From Symsagittifera roscoffensis (taxonomy: Eukaryota; Xenacoelomorpha; Acoela; Convolutidae): a stretch of DNA of 64,000 nucleotides. The position numbers were made by a program, and so were the translations under genes. The stretch spans positions 52,891,858 through 52,955,857 of the forward strand of contig NC_087065.1 in NCBI RefSeq assembly GCF_963678635.1. The letters run 5' to 3'. Shown here one piece after another: positions 1-11,400 of the stretch (the first letter of the stretch is position 1; every line of letters begins with the position of its first letter). Below the pieces are notes generated by a model. That model did no database searches and was not told the origin of the DNA. It was given only the letters and a program-made list of their open reading frames with translations.

Positions 1-1472
1 AAAAAACAGAATGTGGGGATCCTCCCAGAATAAATAATTAGGTCCTAAAATTTTGTGCTTGAATACTAGGTTGCGGGGTTCTCCTGTAGAAGCGACTACG
101 CACTAATTTTTGGCCTGTTTGTACGAATACCTAAAGTTTTGAAGTTTTTTTTGAGAGTGTTATACTTTTTTTCGGAAACTACCGAGTCAGTTCTAGGGCT
201 AAAGCTTTAATCAAATATTGGATTGGGAAGATTACTGCTGCATAGAGAGCAGTGCCCATTTTTGGCGAAGTGCATTAGGGGAGTTTGACCGCCTCAATTA
301 TGGTGAAAGATTTTTTCGTTTAGAAACAATTTTGACAGCCTAAAAGATAGGATAGACAGAGAAGCGGTAAAACTTGTCCATAATAGTCATCAATTAATGC
401 CGCTTAAGAACTAACGAAGCCTATTTCTTCGGTAGCTTTTAATCAGCCGAATTTTAGTCAATTGATATTAAGCCAAAGGTTTCAACTAATCAGTGTCATA
501 ATCGATTTAAAAAAATTAAACTTATGGGACAACCGATATTTTAATTGAAGCCTAAGTCTGACTGGGGCTGCCTTCTACTGCTGTCTTCCGTGTAAGAAAT
601 CAGCCTTATGCTAGTTACTACACTTAGTTACTACGGCATTTTTTTGAATTTCTTCACTTTTCTCAGAAATTACTATCCTAACTCCAGGCTTGAGTAATCA
701 CTTAAAAGTTGTTGCAGTCTTTGCCCCATGAGCGATTAGAGCTAATATTGGTTGTGGAGCCGCTATTTTTTGAGCTTTTGATCAAATTTCTGACTTTTTA
801 TCTCTTTCACCAAAAATTATCTTCCCAAACCAGGAAATTATGCCTCAACAAGAACTGATTCTGACAATATTATCTGCAAAATTAGTTTTTTCCTGTTTTT
901 AATACAATTTGTCTTATGATTTTGACCAAAATTGGAGTAATCACAAATTTGGTTCAATCACAAAAACCAACAATGAAAACTAGCTCTGCATAAATCGAAA
1001 TTTCCGCTAGCTCTGCATAAACTGCAATTTCCGAATGTTGGTGAGGAAACCACTATAAACTTGAGAAGCGTCGATTTTTTTAAACCATTTCTGTGAAATA
1101 ATTTCAGACTTCTCAAAAACTTCCCCTCAAATCTGAGATTGATCGTTCAGTCGGAACATACACCAGCCTAGCGATTTGACCCTTTAGGAGGATTGCGCAC
1201 TCTGCTTGGTAAGGAAGCCAATCTGAGCCAGGGAGAAGTTCAAAACTTGTTGCGAACGTTTTGGAAAAAAATATCCTTTTTCTCAAAAAAAATACCTTTT
1301 TTAATGTGAGATAAATGATCAATGGAAAGGACAGCTTATGGGAAATTCGATGTATCAGCTGTTTTTTTTTAATTTTGTGTTAAGGAAAGTAAACCACTAT
1401 GAGCTGAGAGAAAACGGTTTCTGTTGCAACGCAATTATAAACTAGATTATAAACGCATTTGAAAATAAAAAA
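1..1472. other. AT-rich non-coding stretch
   Basis: I see no exon, RNA or repeat with clear boundaries here. It probably belongs to the intron preceding the first visible exon of the receptor gene at 2253. The only open frames are short and show no family resemblance. Confidence 0.4.
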
Positions 1473-1554
1473 GGCAGGATGGCCAAGCGGAAAATTTTAA
1501 ACGTACCCAATTTAGGAGAACATGTCCGCGTATGTTCGAGTCCCCGACGGGCCC
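1473..1554 (+). pseudogene. tRNA-Leu/Ser-like sequence (tRNA pseudogene or SINE head)
   Basis: An A-box-like GGATGGCCAAGCGG is followed by a B-box-like GTTCGAGTCCC with long-variable-arm spacing, as in tRNA-Leu or tRNA-Ser. The outer segments do not pair as an acceptor stem and the T stem is poor, so this is not a functional tRNA. It may be the head of a tRNA-derived SINE. A covariance-model search would settle it. Confidence 0.4.
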
Positions 1555-1857
1555 ATGTTTTAATATACTAAAAAAGGGGTTCTCATCCTATTTGACCATT
1601 TTTTACTGTTTTTTGGTTCGAATTCGGTTTAGCCTTGATTAAGGCTGACGGTCAAAAAGAGCGATTTGTCTCAAGGACAATCACTGCCGTCTCGTGAGTA
1701 TGAGATCAGCCTGATGCGGGTTACTACACAGTTACTACAACAAGAAAAACTCCTTCTTCAGAATCATTCCGTTCCTTTTTTGGGAGGACCCAGTCGAAGT
1801 TGGCAATTTATGCTTTTACCAACACAGGTCAAACGCAGGTCCTATTTTGGAGCTCAA

Positions 1858-2025
1858 CGTTGAAACATTAAGTCGATTCAGTCGAAACATAAAATCGAAC
1901 TTAAAATGGAAACATAAAGACAAACACTAAGTCGAAACATAAGTCGAGTTGGTCGAAAGTTAATGGCGAACTCAAAGTCGAAACACTAGGTCGAAACAAA
2001 ATCGAATCAGTCAAAGCATATTTTT
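1858..2025. repeat. Cryptic AGTCGAAACA-type short repeat
   Basis: The words GTCGAAACA, AAGTCGA and AATCGAA recur about ten times in 170 bases at irregular spacing, as in a degenerated minisatellite. It lies just upstream of the first visible receptor exon. No coding frame runs through it. Confidence 0.55.
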
Positions 2026-2252
2026 TTTTGAATTTGACGGTCGCGTCATTGTTAAGTCAGTATTTTCAGAAAATTTTGTAAAAACATTTAATCATACCGA
2101 ATTGAGTTGTTTAAGCAATTTGTCCACAAGAGAAAAATTAAAATATACGAGCTGCTAATTCTTCACTGAAAAGCATTATCGAGTATTGTATCTCTTGATG
2201 CGCAAATAGTTTCCATTTTTTCATAATTTTCTGAATATTTCAACTGTTTCAG

Positions 2253-2452
2253 AGTTCGATCAGTATCCTCGTGATGCTCTGCTCTCTTTACAGTCTGGTA
2301 GCCATTTATGTCTCCAAGGACTTGCACACTGTCGAGTTTTTCCTCATTGCTGTCTTGTGCCTCTTCAATCTCCTCATTCCTGGCGTGATGGGATTTATTG
2401 GTCACGTGATCGAATGTGTTCACGCCATATATTATGGCTGTGAATTTGTGGA
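2253..2452 (+). CDS. Receptor exon 1 in window (TM1-TM2)
   Basis: A good acceptor (CTGTTTCAG) opens an in-frame stretch with two hydrophobic segments, starting SSISILVMLCSLYSLVAIYV and followed after a short loop by a second helix through LLIPGVMGF. Donor GTATGA at 2453 is chosen because it alone gives the phase (2) that exon 2 needs. Alternative GTs at 2440, 2448, 2475 and 2484 leave other phases. Codon usage is richer in G and C than the surrounding intron. Confidence 0.65.
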
Positions 2453-5400
2453 GTATGAAACGAAGCATGGGCGAGTTAAAATGGTCCTTAAAATTTCAAA
2501 AGTTTAGAAAAGCTTTTTTTTTTTTCAAACAATCTTTTAGTTTCAGGTTGTTTTTGGCTAAAGACTTTCAATCGTTCGACCCATGTCACGGATTTATCAA
2601 GTAAGTTTTTCATTTTTTCTATTTCCTAGTTCAATTTTTTTCGTAAGAATCAATATCGCAAACTTAGCAGGAACTACTTCAGATGATGAAACTTCAAGCA
2701 AACTTTTGGAAACAAAATTCTAGTTCTCGCCCTATTTACCTAAAAATGCTCAAAACTTTTGATTCAAAATTTTAAGTCAAGTTAACTGAGGGATGTAAAG
2801 AGAAAAAAACCCTTTGTTATAAAATCAGTCAAAAATGGTAGTTGAAAAGTCAAAAACTGGCTGCAAAAAAAACAACCCCAGGTGAAAATATTCCGTCAGC
2901 TCTTTCTTCTAAATGAAACAAAATGGATAATAATACTTACATTGACCAGCGCTTTAGATTGGCAAGAATTGACTAATTCGCAAAAGCAAAATGTTTCAAA
3001 AAACTGAAATTTATTTATTTTTGGTTGAGGAGTATTCATTTTATCTTTGCCAAAAGATCCCTCGCCAATGAGAACCGAAATATTGGGACGTTTTCACCAA
3101 TTCGCCCCTTCCGCAATTAAAGGTTATAAGAAGTTTAAAGAGTGAACCAGCTAGCAAATTTTCACCTTTTTAACAAATGTGCAAAAATTTAAGCCAATTG
3201 AGAACAATTGATAGTTCAGACATCAACCACGTTAGATGAAGTTGACCTGTTTTCGAATTTCGTAGAGATGATTCCTCCTCGCGCTATCAGGCAATGGGTA
3301 AAGCTAGTGGTCTCCTTCTAATGATTCAAGACGACTTCACCTACTGGACGACTATGGTGCTTGTGTTTGCAATTGCACTGGAAAGATTCGTCCTCTACAA
3401 CTTACCCCATCTGAGAGACGATCCCAGGTAAAAATATTGATAACAATACAAGCTTCGCACCGTCCAAATCTAACTCAATTTCAAATCAAATCGGAGTTGC
3501 TAAAACTAGTAGCAACATTAAAAACAAATTTTGAATGAAATGAGTGTTTTAAAGCCCATAAGATCAAAATTAAGTTTTGACGCAATTGTAGATTTGAGAA
3601 AAGGATTCAGTGATTCTGCTCGACAATTTACTTGCATGGGAAAAATTGTGTTCCGATATGATGACGCTGCTACTCGCATTATAGCAGGGGCGGATCTAGG
3701 ATTTTCTCGAGGGGGTGCGGATTTTCAAAAAAAAATTGAAAATTTTGTCAACCTTTTTTTCAGGTCGACCAAATTGATTTTCTGAGCTCTCTCAAATCAC
3801 TATAAAGACTCCATTTTGACCAAATTTTCTGGCAGCAGGCAAATTTTTCAAAAAACCAGCCAAGATAGGAGTTTTTAGGCACTTTACTGAAAATGTTGAC
3901 CAAAAAATTGCGGTTTTTCGGCTCGCGCTCTCCCCTCAAAACTAGTATATATTGGCAACGAAGGCGCCTTTAGAAAATTTTTAGGGTCTGTCAGCCAAAA
4001 ATGGATACAAAATAGTCGAATCCCTGGTGAAGGGGCGTCCACCCACCCTCCCTCCCCCCTTCCACTAAATCCACTACTGCATTATACCATTATTATAGTT
4101 ACAAACACATTTATGAAACATGCCTTCAAGCGAAGATTTCGGATCAAAGTCTGGAGATCAAAACTCAGCTGCCGGAAAAGAGGTTCACTTGTTGGCAGTT
4201 TTGAGGATTATTCGAGAAAATTTTACAGCCGAGAAAACCGCAAAAAACCGTTTTGAAAAAAAAATTAAGACCACCATAACCACGGAAAATTTGCTGCTGT
4301 AGTGTTTGTAATAGTTTGCATTGATCGAAAACCTGGTAGAAATCTTTGTTTTTGTGTATGTGTGAAATAACTTAATATTAATCATAATCATAATCATAAA
4401 AATCATAATAATAATAATCATATCAAGAAAAAACTCATAAGCATAATACAAATAATAATCATTATAATCATGATAATAATAGTAGTCGTAATCATAATAT
4501 TCATACTAATCATATTAATTTTCATAATAATCATAATCATAAAATTCATAATAATAATCATAAAGATAATCATAATAATCATGATAATGATAATCATAAT
4601 CGTAATAATCATAATAGTAATCATAATAATCATAATAATCATAGAAATAATCATCATAATATGAATCATAACAACCATTATAATAACGATAACCATAATA
4701 ATCATAATAATCATAATCATAATCATAATCATAATAAATTAATCATAATAATCATAATAATAATAATCATAATAATAAAAATGATCATAAAATTATTAAT
4801 AATAATAATCAAAATAATCATATAATAATCATAAAAATCATAATAATAAGAATAAGAATCATAATAATCATAATATTAATCATAATAATAATGATAATCA
4901 TAGTATTAATCATAATAATCAAAATATTCATAATCATCATGATAATAATCATAATAATAATAATCATCTAAAGAATCATAGTAATCGTAATATTAATAAT
5001 AATAAACATAATAATCATAATAATAATAATAATAGTAATAATCATAATAATCATAATCATAAATATAATCATAATAATCATAGTAATAGTAATATCAATC
5101 ATAATCAAAATAATCATAATAATTAATAATCATAACAATCATAATAATCATAATAATAGTTATCATAATAATCATAATAATAATCATAATAATCATAATC
5201 GTCATCATAATAATAAATATAATAATAATCATAATAGTAATCATTATAATCATTATAATCATAATAGTCATAATAATAAACATAACAATCATAATAATCA
5301 TGATAATCATAATCATAATAATCATAATAGTAACAATAATAATATTAATAATCATAATAATCATAATAATCATAATAATCATAATAATAATCATAATAAA

Positions 5401-8400
5401 TTGATTCCAAGTGAAGTTATTACAAAAACGGAATTACAAATTAAGAATTATTATACGAAAACGGAATTGCTTTGGGGTTTTTCGAGTCTCTAAATTTGAT
5501 CACCCATATACTCATAAAATTTGACGGCAGCTTGAAATGCTGGTTTCATCGAAATTAAATCATAACATCAACTTTCCCGCTCGCGTCTGATTAAGGAAAT
5601 AAATTTCCTAGTGCATACCTTTCAAACTTAGATTGGTTTCAGATTCAGACCTCTATTCTACATTTGTGTGGCTCTTGGTTCTCTTTTTGCTCCTCTGGTC
5701 TACCTGAGCGACTTTTTAGCCAACTGCAAAGACGTCACGTGACACTGACTTTGACACAATTAAAATGAATAATGAGCGAAATAAAAAAATTTGTAGCGGG
5801 AGGAGGGCGGGGGCTTGGATAATTAAGACAATTTAAAAATTCATTTATCGATTTGACACGTCGACTAAAGTGATTTGGCAATCACTTCTGAAACTCCTGT
5901 ATAAAAATTATGTGTTAAATTTTATTTTAATGAAAAAAAAATCTGAGCCGCAGGAAACTTTTGCGAAAGATAAAGATGTCGTTTTTGATAACAAAAATCT
6001 TGTTTTTATTGGTACCAGCAACAATTTAAAAATCATGTACTTTGGCACCAAAAACAATTAAGTAATTTTGGATTCGATGGCTAATACGGAGTGTGGTAAA
6101 ATGAGATTCGGAGTAAAGAATTTTTGAATTCTTGGGAGAGAGGGGACCGTCTCTGAATGTTTGAGACCATTTAGAAAAATAGAGAGGGTAGGCACAGATA
6201 ATCAAATTTTTCAAGAATGCTCAAGAAAAAGAAAGATATTGCCAGAAGCTAGGGTGAAATATAAAAAACGGAGCCAACAGACAGTTGGAAAAGAGCACGC
6301 AATTAAACAGAAAAAAACTAATTTGTCTTTAGAAAAAATCTCATTTTCGAATCTCAAAGAAAAATTAGAAGCCCTGGAAGCGCTTTAAATTTTTAGAACA
6401 ATTTGAAAAAACTGAATCAATAGCTAAATTTCATATTTCGCTGGGAAATCTGAAAACTAAATTCCACTCTTGAAACTAGAAGTCGATCACATTTTTTTTG
6501 TAATCATACTTTTTTGCTGTTCGATAGTGGAGTTTGCCTTCCTTTTAATAATAGAAATGAACTGGATTTTAAAAAATCAAACCTCGAAAAAGTGAAATTG
6601 AGCCTTCATCGAACGTTTGTCGACTCTAAAAAAAATTAGCTCTTTTTAACTCAAAAATTGTCGTGAAAGAAACAAACTTCAAAAACAAAGCTGCGGAAAT
6701 TGCGGGTTTAAAAAGCTAATCTTGAATTAATGAGTTTACCCTAACTAAGTATCTATAGTTTGGATTGCTTAAGTGATGCATAAATCTCTCGATGAAACTG
6801 CTCCAAGAAACTTTTCAAATTATTCAGCGGTAAAAAATTATTTTACAGAGCCAACCAATCGAAACTATTACGAGGCCAAATTGTGTGGCTAGCAACCAAT
6901 AAGCATGCAATACGGATAGCAAAGCTATTTTTTTTGTTATAGTGTTTGATCTTGCTTAGTGTCGTCTTTGGTATGGCATTGCTATTTTTTTTTCGGTCTT
7001 GCTGTTGTACAATCATCGGCATCGGACAATGGCTTAAACTTGTATTGCTCCAAAATGCTCCAAAAACAGTTGAATGTGCGAAATTTGGAAAAATTTTGCG
7101 AAACTTAGAACAATAAATAGTAAGATGAGCAGAGGAATACGGTGTCGCGGAATCCGCATTTTGTCAATGGAATCCGCAAATTTAAATCCTATTACAAGTT
7201 CAGAATCACGAACAACTTGCAAAATTAATCCTCGCTCATTCGGCGACATGAAGAAAAAGCCAAATTTTAAGATATATAAATTTTTTTGGATTCCGAAACA
7301 TCTAGCAACATGTTTAAATATCTGCTCCGAAATCTAGATTGCTACATGCAACAATTGTTGCACGTATCCTGAACAAAGTTTGGCCTTAGATTGACCCATG
7401 AAACAAAAATAAAAGAATGACGCTGAACAACAATTAATAAGTTACAATGTTGCTTCTTATTTGAGAAAAAAGAGTCAAAATTGATTTACCACATCGCTGT
7501 TTCCTCTTAGAAGTCAAGAATAATCATAGCATCTTTTCAATTAAACATAAGGTAAATGGTTCAGTTTTTTTAAATAAATATTTGGTGTCAAATCAATTGC
7601 TTTCGAAACTATAGCACTCAAATGAAACGTTTAAACCCTATGATCTTTGAACAAATTGCTCTTAGTTTGCAGGCTATGCGAGATTTTCAATGATTCGACT
7701 TAAAAACGTTTCGAAGTTTTTTATGGGTTTTGTCTACAATTCGAAACAGAATTTGTTTATGTCTCAGTCAAACGCAAGATACAAGAGTTTGTTCTACTGC
7801 GGTTTTAGACAACGAGTTGCAGGAAAACCGTCCATATTATTAAAACTATTATGATTATTATTTTGATTATGATTATGATTATTATGATTATTATTATTAC
7901 TATTATCAATAAGAACTCCACGGGAGAGTACGTGAAGGTTCATCGACCCTCTGAGATGATTTTCAAGTTGGTAAGTTTCTTATTATATTTCTGCAGTTGT
8001 ACTGTACACAGCCACAATGCATTTTGCAAGTGCAGGTAACATTTTCATCCAAATATAAAGTGAAATATCTTCAAAACCAAAAAAGAAGGCCTTTCTTGAG
8101 AGAAGCAGTATCTGTAAGGCCAACATAACTTGGTGCTAAATTTGCAAATTGAGTCGAACGAAACCAGAAGTACTGTTCACATAGCTTCAACTTTGGGCGT
8201 TGTACCTGAAACAAACTAGAAGCAGCAGACAATGTTATGAAAGATTTTCCATAAGTGAATAACTGACCGCTTTAGCAGTAAAATCGAAACCGTAGGACCC
8301 ATTCATTGGTTTGGATAATAATAAAAAATCTAGCATTTGAAAATAATATGGTGCTGGTAAAATATGGAGGCACACCACTGGTTACAACAATTAACTTTGA

Positions 8401-11400
8401 CCAGTAAGTTCCAACTTTGACACCTTGTTTGCGACCGCTAAGATTAGACCTTAACAAGTTTAATAGCTTGCTTCTGACAACAAAATCAGAAAGTTTTGAA
8501 GTAAAATTCCATGGTACACATTGTCAAAAGCCTTCTCAAAGTCGGTATAAACAACTCTTTCCGCTGTTGAATTGCTGAATAAATTTCTTCTAATTAATCT
8601 AAAATTTCAAATAAACTGGAGCGTTTTTTCCTAAAACCAAACATAGAAATATGAAAAAAGGTGCAAAAATCATACAGTAATAAAAATAAACATCGCTCAA
8701 GTATTTTTGAAGGTACTGATAGGCAATAGCCTGGTCGATAGTTTTCTACTGTAATTTTGCTGCCCTTTTTACGTATTCGAGAAATTTTTTAAAATTTCCA
8801 TGTTTCTGGATATGTTGAAGATTGCTTAATTTTTTAAAATAATTGATAATAGTGAACGACAGATTGTTTTAGCTTATTTAAAGAATAAATAGGTGGAAGG
8901 TAATCCGGACCACGGTCTTTTTAATATCTAGGTTTAAACAAAATTCCATAATCAAGGACTCGTTGATAATAAATTGATCTATAGTTGGACAATTTGGTAT
9001 AGATTTATGGTTTATTTGATATTGAGAAGATTCGATATTGTTTTTTGCTAATAAAAATAGCAAATTACTCGGCCTTCTCGAGGTCAGTCGAGGCTTCCGC
9101 ATATGTGTATCTGCCATCTGCTAGGCATTTCTCGTATTCCGTCTTGCCATTTTGAAGAGATCTTCGACAAATTATAGATGATGCAAGACACTTGGGATGT
9201 TCAGCACCATATTTTCGAGAAGTTGTTTCAAGTCGCTTGAGTAAATTCGTAGTCTCAGAAGATACCCAGGGAGAAAGTGAACGTCTGTGTTTTGCTCTGA
9301 TAGGGATGATTTCTCTTATTTTTTCATTCAACCAATGATACCATTGTTCAATGAGAAATAATACATTAGACCAGCAAATGGTTGAAAACCGGATCGAATA
9401 AGAATGTTGTTTAATTTTTCAAAATCCCCAATACAACAGCTAAAACAGACATCGCGGTCTAATTTCCGACGTAAAATTCTTTCATTAATGGAAACTGTGG
9501 CTTCTATGGCAAATGGGTCTGACATACCTACATATCTAGGTTCTGTAATGGCAATGTTTCTTCAATTTCAAAATTTTTGGAAGTAATAAATAAACTTAAT
9601 GAGCTTGAGTTTGTGGTGAGGAAATCAACATGTTGTTGAAAGCAGTTTTCAGCCATAACATCGAGTAAAGATGATTCTGATTCAGTTTTTGAGGAATAAG
9701 TAGTCCAGTCGACCCCATGAAAACTGAAATCGGCTGTAAAGATCAGGTGGTCATAAGTCAATTGGCGGATAAAATTGAGCATTGAATTGAATATTTCTAA
9801 AGATATATTGTGAGGACTGTCTGAAGGAGGTACATAAACGCATACGACTGTCAATGATGAGGTACCAAGATGTTTTGTGCAAATAAAACAAAAGTCCTTC
9901 AAGTCATCATAGGCTTCTACTTGAGAGGAGGTGAGATGTTTAGTAACACAAATCATCACACCTCCATGAGATGATGCCTCATTTGCCTTTGAAGGTCGAT
10001 TAGATGAGTAGATGTCGTAAGAAGGAAGGAATAGTTCTTCTCTCGAGAAGTTATCCAATAACCAAGTTTCTTCTACACATGAAACTTGATATGAAGTTCA
10101 TGTTATAAAATTTGAGAACTTTTGACGTCTTTCAAGTCCTAAAGACTGCGAATACTGTGAGACAGACATCGTATTTCAGTTACCGAGATCAAATGTTTGA
10201 CAGGTTGTCAATTATCCACATTAACTTTTACATTGTTTTTCTTGGAAAAGTTCTATATGAAGAAATTTTGTTCATTTTGAATCAGCACCTGCATCCAACA
10301 ATTCACGTCACTTTTGCAATAATTTTCGTTCCAATTCTTGTTGGTTTTTATTAAGCGACCTTTAGATGAACGACGAATAATTTTCTTCTTGAAACACTCC
10401 CTTGAATGATTGCAGCATGGAAGACCGCGCGAGCAATTTCGATGCCTTAAAATCGTTTTTCAATTTAAGCAACACAGATCTTGGATGGTTTGAGTTTTCT
10501 TTGAATTTACCCAGACTATTAATATTAACAAAATCTGATGCTTCCAGACCGATGTGACTTAAGATTTTGTTTATAGAATTTTCTTTGTGGGTGATTATGT
10601 CCATTCGACTAGCCTTTTGGCTCGGATTTGAAGGTTTAAATTCAGGGATACCCGAAATACGAACTTCACTACTTGTTGAATCTACAAAAGACGGCTTTAA
10701 TGGGGTACAGAATCTTGAAGGGATAAAATAGTATTTTTAAAAGAAGTTAACTTAGCTTTGCTTAATGGAGAAGTGCGACCTTTTGCAAAGCAGTGAATAG
10801 CAACATCTCGTTGATTCATTCCCAAGCAGCCCTTGCAAATAAGGATAAGATTCAAGTTTATTTCCTTGATTTCCCTTATTGCATTTTCTGATAATCCTGT
10901 ACATTGATTTGTAAGATGCATGGTCTTATCACACGCGACACAGTGGAAGATATTTGCACCATTTGTAATTCATTTCTGACATGAAGTACAGCAAACTCTC
11001 GAGTCATTTGATTTCCTGAAATTTGATAAATCTTTGCTGGACTCATCTCGTATAAGCAGTATAAGACTTTTAGGATGTTCCATACTCTTTGGCGTATTTG
11101 ACCATTTATGTTTTCGGGAGCAATAAAATCGTATATCAGCAGTTTTGTAGATTTTTTAAGTGACAATCTGTTGCTTTTATGTATTGAGCTTTTCAATACC
11201 TTTGATGAATCATTAGATTGCAAGATAAAAGTAATTGGACATCAGTTCAGAATTCCCCAATATAACAATATATTGAGTTAAGTTCAAGATAAAAAAACTT
11301 CAGCAACTGACCGGCATAGAACCGCAGACAGCTTAAACTGTTTGAGGCCATCAATAAATCACATGCCCGAAACTCCCAGAAACCATTAGAGAAGCTGGAT

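Noticed and set aside
1473-1554. Functional tRNA-Leu
   Set aside because: Acceptor and T stems do not pair, so it is listed only as a tRNA-like pseudogene.
4185-5394. Long Ile/Met-rich open frames on both strands
   Set aside because: They are translations of the AATCAT/AATAAT microsatellite, which has no stop in some frames.
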